Shown: piece by piece, positions 55,484 to 64,000 of the stretch
Numbering within the stretch: the first letter of the stretch is position 1
Layout: the number at the start of each line of letters is the position of its first letter
Notes under the pieces: generated by a model
The model's database searches: none
What the model saw: the letters and a program-made list of their open reading frames with translations, nothing else
Told to the model about the DNA's origin: nothing
Assembly: GCF_002836745.1 (NCBI RefSeq)
Contig: NZ_PJAR01000036.1
Location: forward strand, 1-64,000
Length of the DNA: 64,000 nucleotides
Direction: 5' to 3'
Source of the DNA: Glaciecola sp. 33A
GTDB lineage: Bacteria; Pseudomonadota; Gammaproteobacteria; Enterobacterales; Alteromonadaceae
Translations under genes and position numbers: made by a program

Positions 55484-55510
55484 ACAACCATAGAGAACCA
55501 ATTAACCCGC

Positions 55511-58500
55511 ATGTCGAATCTATTTTCTGTGCCTTTACCTAAGGCAAAATCACTAAATAACTCAAATGTTATTGACCATATTCACTGGGGTGAATTAAAA
55601 GGCGCCAGCCAAGCGCTCAGCATCGCTAATGCAGCGGAACAGCACGATGGCCCACTATTGGTATTAATAGAGGATAGTCCTAGTGCAATTAAGCTTGAAA
55701 AGGAACTCGCTTTTTTTCTTCGTAGTAAAAATGTTCATGTACAACTTTTTCCTGACTGGGAGACGCTTCCGTATGATGGTTTCTCACCTCATCAAGATAT
55801 TGTTTCACAACGTTTAGAAACCCTTTACTTACTCAGTAAAAAACAACCCGGCATATTTATTGTGCCAATCAACACTCTTTTACAACGCTTAGCGCCAGTT
55901 GATTATGTTGGCCAACATTTGATGTATTTGAAAGTTGGTGAAACAATCAATACCGATGAATTTAAACGCAAACTTGAGAAATCAGGTTACTTGCATGTTA
56001 GTCAAGTAATGACACACAGCGAATTTTCAGTGCGTGGCAGTATTATTGATTTGTTCCCTATGGGCAGCGAGCAACCTTTCCGGATCGACTTATTTGATGA
56101 TGAAATAGATTCAATTCGGTATTTTGATCCAGAAACGCAACGAGGATTAGAAGAAACCAAAGAAATACGTTTGCTGCCTGCTAGAGAATTCCCAACAGAT
56201 AAAGACGCCATAACCGGGTTTAGAGAACGCTACCTCGATAAATTTGAGCGCAGCAATACCGCTGATAAAGAGTCTATTTTCTACCAAGTAAGCAAAGGCA
56301 CAATGCCCAGTGGCATAGAATACTATTTACCCCTATTTTTCGAAACCACATCGACCTTATTTGATTATCTAAATGACAATGCGCTAATGCTTTATTACGG
56401 CGACTTGACTAAAGCATCCGAACGATTCACCAAAGATTTATTACAACGTTACGAGCAGTACCGTTATAATTTAGCAAGACCATTATTATCTCCCATTGAT
56501 TTATATCTTGATACGAATGAATTACTGACCAGACTTAAACAATGGCCGAGTGCACAATTAATAAGTGACTCATTACCTAAAAAAGTAGGTAGACATAATT
56601 TTGATTGTCGTCTAATTGAAGGAATTGGCATTGATTTAACTGCAACCAATCCTTACCAAGCAATACAGGCTGAAGTTAAAAAAGCCAAAGAGAAAGGTAA
56701 AAAAGTTATTTTTTGTGCTGAGTCACAGGGACGCAAAGAAAACTTAATTGATGTGTTACACAAAGCCAAAATAGTTCCAGTTAACAGCCCTACTTTTGAT
56801 GCTGCGTTAAATGAATCGACACATTCTGTTTTTATTTGTGTGGGTATGGTCGAAAACAGTTTTGAATTTACTGACAAAAAACAAGCATTTTTATTCGTCA
56901 CTGAAACACAATTACTCGGCCACAAGGTTAGTAAGAGAAAGTTAAAAGACAAACGCAAAGCAACCGATGAAAGTGCCATTGTTAGGAATCTTGCTGAGTT
57001 AACTGAAGGCCAACCAGTGGTTCATATCAACCACGGTGTGGGTCGTTTTCTTGGTTTAAAAACATTGGATGCAGGCGGTGTAGCTACTGAGTATTTATCG
57101 ATTGGATATGCTAAACAAGCTAAATTGTATGTACCTGTATCAAGTCTACATCTAATCAGCCGCTTTAGTGGTGGCGATGCCGACCATGCGCCGTTGCACA
57201 ATTTAGGCAATGACACGTGGACCAAAGCTAAACGCAAAGCAGCTGAGAAAGTCAGAGATGTCGCTGCCCAATTATTGGACGTTTATGCACAACGAGCTGC
57301 TAAACCTGGTTACGCGTACCCAATTGATTGGGACGAATATAAAACCTTTGAAGAAAGCTTTCCTTTTGAAGAAACAATTGACCAACACACTGCTATCAAC
57401 GCCGTTCTGCAAGATATGGGAAGCCCCAATGCGATGGACAGACTGATATGTGGTGATGTTGGTTTTGGTAAAACTGAAGTTGCTATGCGTGCTGCATTTA
57501 TCGCCGCATCCAGCGGCAAACAAGTTGCCATTTTGGTGCCTACTACGCTTTTAGCGCAGCAGCATTATGAAAACTTTAAAGACCGCTTTGCACAATGGCC
57601 ATTTAAAATCGAAGTTATTTCTCGATTTGGCAGTGCAAAAGAACAAAAAATTGTGATTGATGACCTTGCTAGTGGTCAAGGCGACATTGTTATTGGCACA
57701 CACAAACTACTGCAGAATGATGTGAAATTTAAGGATTTAGGGCTGGTTATTATTGACGAAGAGCATCGCTTTGGCGTCCGCCAGAAAGAAAAATTCAAAG
57801 CATTGCGCGCCGATGTTGATATTCTAACTCTCACCGCTACGCCTATCCCTCGAACCTTGAATATGGCGTTGAGTGGTATGCGTGATTTATCCATTATTGC
57901 TACGCCACCCGCAAAAAGACTGGCGATAAAAACGTTTGTTCAAGTACGCCATACAGACATTATTCGTGAAGCAATTATGCGTGAGATATTGCGTGGTGGC
58001 CAAGTCTACTTTTTACACAATGAAGTCAAGACGATTGAACAAACCGCGCGAGAAATTGAAGAAATCATTCCTGAAGCGAGAATCGCAATTGGGCATGGTC
58101 AAATGCGTGAGCGCGAACTAGAAAATGTGATGAACGATTTCTATCACCAACGCTATAATGTATTGGTGTGCACCACTATTGTTGAAACAGGAATTGATGT
58201 ACCCACAGCAAACACTATCATTATGGATAGAGCTGACCATTTAGGCTTAGCACAACTGCATCAATTACGGGGGCGTGTAGGTCGTTCTCATCACCAAGCT
58301 TATGCCTATTTATTAACACCTCATCCCAAACGAATGACCAAAGACGCGGCAAAGCGCCTCGAAGCAATCGCTTCGCTTGAGGACTTGGGTGCAGGATTCG
58401 CATTAGCAACACACGATTTAGAGATCCGCGGTGCCGGTGAGTTGCTGGGAGACGATCAATCTGGACAAATTAATACGATCGGTTTTAGCCTTTATATGGA

Positions 58501-59020
58501 GATGTTAGAACAGGCTGTTGAGGCACTCAAAGAAGGCAGAGAGCCCTCACTTGACGATGTACTTGCCGGTCAGACTGAGGTTGATTTGCGCATACCTGCA
58601 CTACTTCCCGAAAACTATATTGGTGACGTAAATACACGGTTATCACTTTACAAAAAATTAGCTGGTTGTAAAAATCAAAATGAAATTAACGAATATCAGA
58701 TTGAATTAATCGACCGTTTTGGTTTATTACCCGATAGCGCTAAGAACTTAGTTAAGCAATCAGGTCTAAAGCTAACAGCACAAAAAATAGGTATTCGAAA
58801 AATTGAAGCCACACAAACCGGTGGTCTTATAGATTTTGACCAAACCACAACCATAGATGCTAGTTTCTTAATTCAGCTTATTCAAAAGTATCCGAGCCAA
58901 TATAAGTTTGAAGGTCCTCAAAAACTAAGATTCATGAAAAAGCTCGACAGTGCACCGCAAAAATTGGATCATGTACGGGAGTTACTCGATAAATTTTTAA
59001 AGGAATGCCATGCAAGCTAG
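55511..59020 (+). CDS. mfd: transcription-repair coupling factor Mfd
   Basis: Mfd pushes stalled RNA polymerase off DNA lesions and recruits UvrA. The 1169-residue protein has the UvrB-like N-terminal domains (FPDWETLPYDGFSPHQDIVS near residues 80-100), the RNA polymerase-interacting CarD-like domain (HINHGVGRFLGLKTLD near 507-522), and a RecG-like motor with Walker A GDVGFGKT at 648-655, DEEH at 749-752 and a QLRGRVGRS motif VI, then the TRCF C-terminal domain. Length is normal. The stop overlaps the csiV start by 11 bases. Confidence 0.97.
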   Translation: MSNLFSVPLPKAKSLNNSNVIDHIHWGELKGASQALSIANAAEQHDGPLLVLIEDSPSAIKLEKELAFFLRSKNVHVQLFPDWETLPYDGFSPHQDIVSQRLETLYLLSKKQPGIFIVPINTLLQRLAPVDYVGQHLMYLKVGETINTDEFKRKLEKSGYLHVSQVMTHSEFSVRGSIIDLFPMGSEQPFRIDLFDDEIDSIRYFDPETQRGLEETKEIRLLPAREFPTDKDAITGFRERYLDKFERSNTADKESIFYQVSKGTMPSGIEYYLPLFFETTSTLFDYLNDNALMLYYGDLTKASERFTKDLLQRYEQYRYNLARPLLSPIDLYLDTNELLTRLKQWPSAQLISDSLPKKVGRHNFDCRLIEGIGIDLTATNPYQAIQAEVKKAKEKGKKVIFCAESQGRKENLIDVLHKAKIVPVNSPTFDAALNESTHSVFICVGMVENSFEFTDKKQAFLFVTETQLLGHKVSKRKLKDKRKATDESAIVRNLAELTEGQPVVHINHGVGRFLGLKTLDAGGVATEYLSIGYAKQAKLYVPVSSLHLISRFSGGDADHAPLHNLGNDTWTKAKRKAAEKVRDVAAQLLDVYAQRAAKPGYAYPIDWDEYKTFEESFPFEETIDQHTAINAVLQDMGSPNAMDRLICGDVGFGKTEVAMRAAFIAASSGKQVAILVPTTLLAQQHYENFKDRFAQWPFKIEVISRFGSAKEQKIVIDDLASGQGDIVIGTHKLLQNDVKFKDLGLVIIDEEHRFGVRQKEKFKALRADVDILTLTATPIPRTLNMALSGMRDLSIIATPPAKRLAIKTFVQVRHTDIIREAIMREILRGGQVYFLHNEVKTIEQTAREIEEIIPEARIAIGHGQMRERELENVMNDFYHQRYNVLVCTTIVETGIDVPTANTIIMDRADHLGLAQLHQLRGRVGRSHHQAYAYLLTPHPKRMTKDAAKRLEAIASLEDLGAGFALATHDLEIRGAGELLGDDQSGQINTIGFSLYMEMLEQAVEALKEGREPSLDDVLAGQTEVDLRIPALLPENYIGDVNTRLSLYKKLAGCKNQNEINEYQIELIDRFGLLPDSAKNLVKQSGLKLTAQKIGIRKIEATQTGGLIDFDQTTTIDASFLIQLIQKYPSQYKFEGPQKLRFMKKLDSAPQKLDHVRELLDKFLKECHAS

Positions 59021-60269
59021 TGCTTCACTTCTCAAGCTGTTCATTAATTGCGTTGCAGATGCAAGGCGCATGGTGTTCACTGGCGCTGCATTGGTATTGC
59101 TCGCAGCACCAATGCAGGTGATGTCCCAAGATGATGAAGACTGGTGGTTTGACGTTGAAATCATTGCATTTAAACGAAATACTTCAACTGCCGCACTCGA
59201 AGAAGATTTTAGTTATATAAATCATGAAATATCAACAGCAAAGGCAGTGGACCTGATTAGTCTCCCTGTTTACCGCAAAGCAAACCCCCTAATTGATTTA
59301 CAACGCATGCTTTATGAGTGCTCACTTAATTCAAGCTTGTATCAGTCCAGTCTGCCTCTTTTGAGCAGCAGCATGAACGTAAATGGCTTTGATAAAGATG
59401 CTAGCGCCAGAGCCGTCAGCAGTGGAGCCTTCAACAGTAACAAAGCGATTCAAGATGATGCGCTTAATAAGTACAAGCAACTTTCTCCCATATTGACCAG
59501 TGAAGCACGCTTTAGTATGTTGTTGGACTCAGCGAATTGTGGTGTTCAAAAACAAGAAATAGCGAGTTCACTGCTGCGTTTTAACAGTGTCAACAACGTC
59601 TCGGTTTACTTGCAACAACCCCCTATTAGCGTTACTAATAACGCACTTTTGTTAGATGATAATCAACTCTCACTTGTCGATTATGCAAAAAAATTATTTG
59701 CTCAGCGGGATATTAGTGCGTTGAGCCACATAGCTTGGCGCCAACCCGTTTTCTTTGGAGAAGAGAATGCCTCATTTTACCGCGTCTTCTCTGGTGATAA
59801 ATTAACGTTACCAGAGGCTTCAACGCCATCATATGAAACATTAAAACAAAAATATGATCCAGAATTAAAGAGTATTATCGACCAAGATTCAGAAACATTT
59901 TTTGCAGAATTAAAGCAACAATTAAGCCAAGCCAAAGCTGTCAATTGGGAAAACAGATCCAGCGTTCAGGCCGATGACTCGGTTAAAACAAACTCAATTG
60001 ATGATGTATGGGAACTCGACGGCAAAGTAAAAGTGTATTTGAAGTACATAAATAGAGTTCCCTACTTACATATTGAATCCGAATTTGAATTTCATGAATT
60101 TCAACTTAATAGCTTTGGCGAAGCTAGCATTGAACAATACCCGTTTAAGCAACGTAGACGTGTGATAAGCAAACAAATTCACTATTTTGATCATCCTAAA
60201 ATGGGACTCATTATCAGACTACAACGCTATGAAAAGCCTAAAGAAGAAGACAATGAAAATATATACTAA
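59010..60269 (+). CDS. CsiV-family periplasmic protein
   Basis: CsiV is a periplasmic peptidoglycan-binding protein of gammaproteobacteria first described as a cell-shape integrity factor in Vibrio. This 419-residue protein has an N-terminal signal peptide (residues about 21-40, MVFTGAALVLLAAPMQVMSQ) followed by the family opening WWFDVEIIAFKRN, and a C-terminal KVKVYLKYINRVPYLHIESE. AAAGGA lies 6 bases before ATG 59010. It overlaps mfd by 11 bases and the cobalamin adenosyltransferase by 17, so all three are probably co-expressed. Confidence 0.85.
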   Translation: MQASASLLKLFINCVADARRMVFTGAALVLLAAPMQVMSQDDEDWWFDVEIIAFKRNTSTAALEEDFSYINHEISTAKAVDLISLPVYRKANPLIDLQRMLYECSLNSSLYQSSLPLLSSSMNVNGFDKDASARAVSSGAFNSNKAIQDDALNKYKQLSPILTSEARFSMLLDSANCGVQKQEIASSLLRFNSVNNVSVYLQQPPISVTNNALLLDDNQLSLVDYAKKLFAQRDISALSHIAWRQPVFFGEENASFYRVFSGDKLTLPEASTPSYETLKQKYDPELKSIIDQDSETFFAELKQQLSQAKAVNWENRSSVQADDSVKTNSIDDVWELDGKVKVYLKYINRVPYLHIESEFEFHEFQLNSFGEASIEQYPFKQRRRVISKQIHYFDHPKMGLIIRLQRYEKPKEEDNENIY

Positions 60270-60804
60270 AACAGGTGACAAGGGTACAACGCAGGTTTAT
60301 ACATCGGAAGTGCTACGTTTGGATAAAAACGATGCCATTTTAGAATGTTATGGCTCAATAGATGAATTAAACAGTCACATTGGTTTACTCAGTGCATTGC
60401 TAGGCAGTGCAGACCCAAGCAATAGTAGCAATGACGACACTAGTCTTAGTGCGTCTTTCATGTTCGACATTCAAAAAACCCTATTCAGCATTGGTTTTGC
60501 TATTTCTGATAAGCCACAAATTGATGAGAATGCAACGCAGGTACTAGAGGATGCGATTGATAAACTACAGCTCGAATTACCGCCACAGACTAAGTTCATT
60601 TTGCCCGGCGGCAGTCAATTAGCTGCTCAGGCTCATATATGCAGAACCGTTGCCAGAAGAGCAGAAAGAGCCGTTGTTACTGTATCGCAGCAGCGAAATG
60701 TACCCGCTATTTGCATCCAATATTTGAACCGCCTATCGGATTACTTTTTTGTTGCTGCTCGCGCGCTTAACTTCAAAAGTCAAATTGCAGATATTGAGGT
60801 GTAG
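60253..60804 (+). CDS. PduO-type ATP:cob(I)alamin adenosyltransferase
   Basis: This enzyme attaches adenosyl to cobalamin, giving coenzyme B12. The 183-residue protein begins MKIYTKTGDKGTTQVYTSE, the ATP-binding loop of the PduO family, and has the signature LPGGSQLAAQAHICRTVARRAER and YLNRLSDYFFVAAR. ATG 60253 lies inside the end of csiV after GAAGAAGA; the in-frame start at 60187 is within csiV and not needed. A run of Ser/Asp (SNSSNDDTSLS) in a loop is unusual but lies in a variable region. Confidence 0.93.
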   Translation: MKIYTKTGDKGTTQVYTSEVLRLDKNDAILECYGSIDELNSHIGLLSALLGSADPSNSSNDDTSLSASFMFDIQKTLFSIGFAISDKPQIDENATQVLEDAIDKLQLELPPQTKFILPGGSQLAAQAHICRTVARRAERAVVTVSQQRNVPAICIQYLNRLSDYFFVAARALNFKSQIADIEV

Positions 60805-60815
60805 ATAATATTTAT

Positions 60816-60840
60816 CCCTGCTGCAGTCTCATCAGCAGGG
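60816..60840. terminator. hairpin between convergent genes
   Basis: CCCTGCTG and CAGCAGGG form an 8-bp GC-rich stem with a 9-base loop. It follows the adenosyltransferase gene, but no T-run follows, so terminator strength is uncertain. Confidence 0.5.
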
Positions 60841-60929
60841 CTTGTTCCACCTCTAGGATACGGTTTTATAGAGTCCAATTGTAAGACCAAAAAAACCACT
60901 CAAGCTTTTAATTTAAGTGCATTTTGCGC

Positions 60930-61952
60930 TTAAGAAAATTGCTCATTGGCCAAATTGATTAGCCTGACACTTTCAAGGTAAATCGCTTGTGTTTCTGGTT
61001 TAACAGGGACTTCTTTATACTGCTCCTTGTGAAGTAAATCAAGCCACCGTTGACTATAAACCTTTTTTTGACTCAGCCCATCCAACACTTTTTCAGCCTG
61101 TGAGGGTGAGTTACATACCAATACCATATCGCAACCAGCCTCTATAGCATGCTCTGCACGATCGGTCACACTGCCGGCAATGCTTGCAGCTTGCATGGTC
61201 AAATCATCTGAAAATACGACACCTTCAAAACCAAGTTGCTTACGCAAAATTTGCTTTATCCAAATTGCCGAAAATCCTGCTGGTTTGCTGTCTACACTCG
61301 GGTATACCACATGTGCCGGCATTACTGCATCTATCTTTTTGGCTGCAATGAGCTGTTGAAACACCCGCATATCTTGCTCTTTAATTTCTTCAAAATTACG
61401 TTGATCAACAGGCATAGCTATGTGACTGTCTTCAGTGACTGAGCCATGACCGGGGAAGTGTTTACCGGTGCTTTTCATTCCGGCTTTATGCATACCTTCG
61501 ATATATGCACCACTTAAGCGAATAACTTGATCCGGTTCGGATGAAAATGCCCGACTACCAATCACCTCACTAACCCCATTCAGGTCAAGAACCGGCGCAA
61601 AACTAATATCAATATCCAATTGAAGTAATTCATAAGCCATACAAAATCCCATGGCTTGAGCCAACTCTAACTGCACGTTTTGCGACACATCAATGTTTTC
61701 AATAGTTGCCATTGCAGGGATTCGTGTAAAGCCCTCTCTAAAGCGCTGCACTCTGCCCCCTTCATGATCAACAGAAATTAGAAATGGCTTTTTTACAGTA
61801 CGTCTAATGTCTTTTATCAACGCCGACAATTGCCCTTTTTCAGCATAGTTACGGCTAAATAATATCAAACCACCGCACAAAGGGTGTTGTAACATTTCTC
61901 TTTCAACTGGGCTAAGTTCAAAGCTTTGCACATCAAGAATAACAGGTGACAT
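60930..61952 (-). CDS. nagZ: beta-N-acetylhexosaminidase NagZ
   Basis: NagZ is a cytoplasmic family GH3 enzyme that removes GlcNAc from recycled peptidoglycan fragments. The 340-residue protein has SVDHEGGRVQRFREGFT with the substrate-binding Asp and Arg, the loop KHFPGHGSVTEDSHIAMP with the catalytic His-Asp pair near residues 175-190, and FSDDLTMQAAS with the nucleophile Asp. No signal peptide is present. In bacteria with inducible AmpC, NagZ products trigger beta-lactamase expression; no such gene is in this window. It is convergent with the adenosyltransferase. Confidence 0.95.
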   Translation of the reverse strand: MSPVILDVQSFELSPVEREMLQHPLCGGLILFSRNYAEKGQLSALIKDIRRTVKKPFLISVDHEGGRVQRFREGFTRIPAMATIENIDVSQNVQLELAQAMGFCMAYELLQLDIDISFAPVLDLNGVSEVIGSRAFSSEPDQVIRLSGAYIEGMHKAGMKSTGKHFPGHGSVTEDSHIAMPVDQRNFEEIKEQDMRVFQQLIAAKKIDAVMPAHVVYPSVDSKPAGFSAIWIKQILRKQLGFEGVVFSDDLTMQAASIAGSVTDRAEHAIEAGCDMVLVCNSPSQAEKVLDGLSQKKVYSQRWLDLLHKEQYKEVPVKPETQAIYLESVRLINLANEQFS

Positions 61953-62073
61953 AGTGTTCCTTTTTAACTATTTTCTTTACGTTTTAAAAACACGCTATGG
62001 ATAAGACTTGTAAGCTAAGTAGGTTTAACTTAGCCTTAGCTATAATAAAGGTTAAACATAAAAAGAAAAACAA

Positions 62074-64000
62074 ATGAAGTTAATCAAACCTCTACTCTTT
62101 ACAATATTGTCTGTGTTCATACTTATTTTCATCGTCATCTATTTTGTTTTGCGTGCAAGTTTACCCGCACTGGATAATAAATTTTCGACGCAATGGGTTA
62201 TGGCTGACACGACAATCGAGAGAGACAGCATTGGCGTCGCAAAAATTAGTGCTCAGTCACATTCTGATGCCGTTTTCGCTTTAGGGTACGCACACGGACA
62301 AGATCGCCTATTCCAAATGGATTTACTGCGCCGCAGCGCTGCTGGTGAACTATCTGAAATCGTAGGCAACATAGCAATTAATGTGGATAAAAAAGCACGC
62401 TTTCACCAGTTCCGTCAACGTGCCAACAAAGCAGTAAACAATCTACCAGAAGAACAAAAACGCTTACTTCAAAGTTATGCAAAAGGCGTCAATTTAGCAG
62501 CCAGCGAATACACTGCAAAACCCTTTGAATATATACTAACCAGCACAGAGTTTACACAATGGCTTCCTGAAGATAGCTTGCTAGTCAGCTATAGTATGTA
62601 TCTCGACTTGCAAGGTGGTCAAGTAGAAAGAGATTTGGTAAACACCGTCCTCGTCGATAAATTTGGTTATCCATTGCTGGATTTTTTCAATATGCAAAGC
62701 CCTTATCAAGCCGCGTTAGATGGCAGCATTATTGGTGGTCCCAGAGCCGACATTCCTAGTCTAAATATTGAGTCCGCTGAACACCCAATAAACACCGATA
62801 TAAAAACCGGGTTGCTATCATTTAACAGTATTGCCGAACCGTTGGATATTGGTAGTAATAATTGGGCTGTCACCGGAGCCCTAACTGACTCTGCCAGTGC
62901 AATGGTTAGTGACGATATGCATTTGGGCTTACGAGTGCCGCCCATCTGGTATCGGGCGCAGTTAAATTACAATGCAAATGGACATAAAACAACAATTACC
63001 GGCGTTTCTTTGCCAGGTACTCCTATCATTATTGTTGGCTCTAATGGCCATGTAGCTTGGGGATTTACCAACGCGAACCTAGATAATGTTGATTGGATAA
63101 AGCTTAACGATGACAGTAAAACGAAGATTGTTACCGAAGTCATAAAATTAAAAGATGGAGAACAAGTACTCGACATAGAAATGAGCAAATATGGACCCGT
63201 GAGAACCATCAATGACAAACGCTATGCGTTAGTATGGGTTGCCCATCAAGACTATGCGGTGAATATGTCAATAATGGAAATGGCTGAAGCACAAAACTTA
63301 GAGGAAGCATTTGCGGTTGCAGAAAAGGTTCGCATTCCGGTACAAAACTTGATGCTTGCAGATGCACAAGGAAATGCGGGTTGGCGTCCAGTTGGTGCTG
63401 TTACCGCGCGCAAGACACCTACCCTATTTGCTATAGATGAAGAAGACTATTCTGACCTTTGGTTACTGCAAGAACCAGACCTACCGACACACATTAATCC
63501 AAGCCATGGACGTTTGTGGACGGCAAATGCACGATCTATCTCTGCGGATGACTTCCTTAGATATGGTGATGGGGGTTATGCTGTTGGCGCTAGAGGATTA
63601 CAAATTAGAGATCGTTTATTTGAGAAAAAAAGCTTTAACGAAAAGGATTTCTACGCAATACAAATGGACAATGAAGCACGTTTTATTATGCCATGGCATA
63701 CCAAATTAATTAATATACTGAATAAAAAACCCGACTTATACGCAAAAGATATTGAGATACTAGCACAATGGAAAGACTGCGCATGCACCGAGTCGATTGG
63801 TTACACTTTGGCCCGTCGCTACCGTTCAACCATTATTAATTCTTTGCTAGCTCCTATCTACAATGGGGTCAAAGGCACTGACCTAGCGCTAGAGAGCGCA
63901 TTACGAAGTATTGAACCGGCTATTTGGCAGTTATTAGATAACGAAGCAATGGGATGGTTGCCAAATGAGTTTACCTCATACAACGATTTTCTATTGGCTG
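62074..64000 (+). CDS. penicillin acylase family protein (3' end beyond window)
   Basis: The frame from ATG 62074 stays open for 642 codons to the window edge. It starts with a signal/anchor helix (KPLLFTILSVFILIFIVIYF) and continues with the acylase alpha-chain pattern YAHGQDRLFQMDLLRR. Family members are Ntn-hydrolases made as a precursor that is cut before a serine; here IGSNNWAVTG places the probable new N-terminal Ser at residue 261, followed by DDMHLGLRVPPIWYRA. Most relatives act on acyl-homoserine lactones or acylated amino acids in the periplasm; the substrate here is unknown. It is divergent from nagZ. Confidence 0.9.
   Translation, partial: MKLIKPLLFTILSVFILIFIVIYFVLRASLPALDNKFSTQWVMADTTIERDSIGVAKISAQSHSDAVFALGYAHGQDRLFQMDLLRRSAAGELSEIVGNIAINVDKKARFHQFRQRANKAVNNLPEEQKRLLQSYAKGVNLAASEYTAKPFEYILTSTEFTQWLPEDSLLVSYSMYLDLQGGQVERDLVNTVLVDKFGYPLLDFFNMQSPYQAALDGSIIGGPRADIPSLNIESAEHPINTDIKTGLLSFNSIAEPLDIGSNNWAVTGALTDSASAMVSDDMHLGLRVPPIWYRAQLNYNANGHKTTITGVSLPGTPIIIVGSNGHVAWGFTNANLDNVDWIKLNDDSKTKIVTEVIKLKDGEQVLDIEMSKYGPVRTINDKRYALVWVAHQDYAVNMSIMEMAEAQNLEEAFAVAEKVRIPVQNLMLADAQGNAGWRPVGAVTARKTPTLFAIDEEDYSDLWLLQEPDLPTHINPSHGRLWTANARSISADDFLRYGDGGYAVGARGLQIRDRLFEKKSFNEKDFYAIQMDNEARFIMPWHTKLINILNKKPDLYAKDIEILAQWKDCACTESIGYTLARRYRSTIINSLLAPIYNGVKGTDLALESALRSIEPAIWQLLDNEAMGWLPNEFTSYNDFLLA

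Noticed and set aside
63437-63709. 90-codon forward frame near the window end
   Set aside because: It is a shifted frame inside the penicillin acylase gene, which stays open to the window edge.
1-64000. CRISPR arrays, insertion sequences, prophage or integrase genes
   Set aside because: No regularly spaced repeats of 24-40 bases, no transposase or integrase motifs and no terminal inverted repeat pairs were seen.

Overview
The window looks like a chromosomal segment of a marine gammaproteobacterium of the order Alteromonadales, close to Glaciecola, Paraglaciecola or Alteromonas. This rests on recognised gene families and neighbourhoods: dnaQ next to a TIGR03503-type gene and divergent from rnhA, a liuRABCDE leucine-degradation cluster, lolC beside mfd, CsiV after mfd, and moderately AT-rich DNA. 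No database search was possible, so the taxon is an inference.

Layout. 1-5 kb: the 5' end of a YahK-type alcohol dehydrogenase, a DUF1840 protein, an orphan gene, a Tat-exported high-potential iron-sulfur protein, lolDE and three identical tRNA-Asp genes. 5-18 kb: a TIGR03503 membrane protein overlapping dnaQ, then rnhA-rlmI, a PilZ protein, hrpA, sbcB and a FapA-like protein. 17.5-26 kb: a thiolase divergent from a MerR-type LiuR followed by isovaleryl-CoA dehydrogenase, both methylcrotonyl-CoA carboxylase subunits, methylglutaconyl-CoA hydratase and HMG-CoA lyase, which together take isovaleryl-CoA to acetoacetate and acetyl-CoA. A perfect palindrome in the divergent spacer is a likely LiuR site. 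26-30 kb: an MFS transporter, a small MscS channel and glgC.

30-35.5 kb is an accessory-looking catabolic locus: an AraC-type regulator with a co-transcribed alpha/beta hydrolase, divergent from an AlkB-type diiron hydroxylase, then an MFS carrier and a double-hotdog thioesterase. 35.5-39.4 kb: an HDOD protein, a membrane diguanylate cyclase and an overlapping glycosyltransferase.

40-50 kb is the most distinctive region: a P2-type cation ATPase directly followed by eight tightly packed genes of an Mrp/Mbh-like cation/proton antiporter in the order E-F-G-MbhD-(MbhE+B)-C-D-(tandem antiporter). The last gene encodes 1075 residues with two NuoL/MrpA/MrpD-like units in one chain, and the second unit lacks the usual transmembrane glutamate. 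To my eye the stretch is also richer in G+C than its neighbours.

50-64 kb: a cysteine desulfurase with a SufE-like domain fused at its C-terminus, a remnant of xthA (exonuclease III) with its middle deleted, a CbiM-like membrane protein, a phosphoribosyltransferase, lolC (about 49 kb from lolDE), a degenerate PilZ-like protein, mfd, CsiV, a PduO-type cobalamin adenosyltransferase, nagZ and the start of a penicillin-acylase-family gene running off the end.
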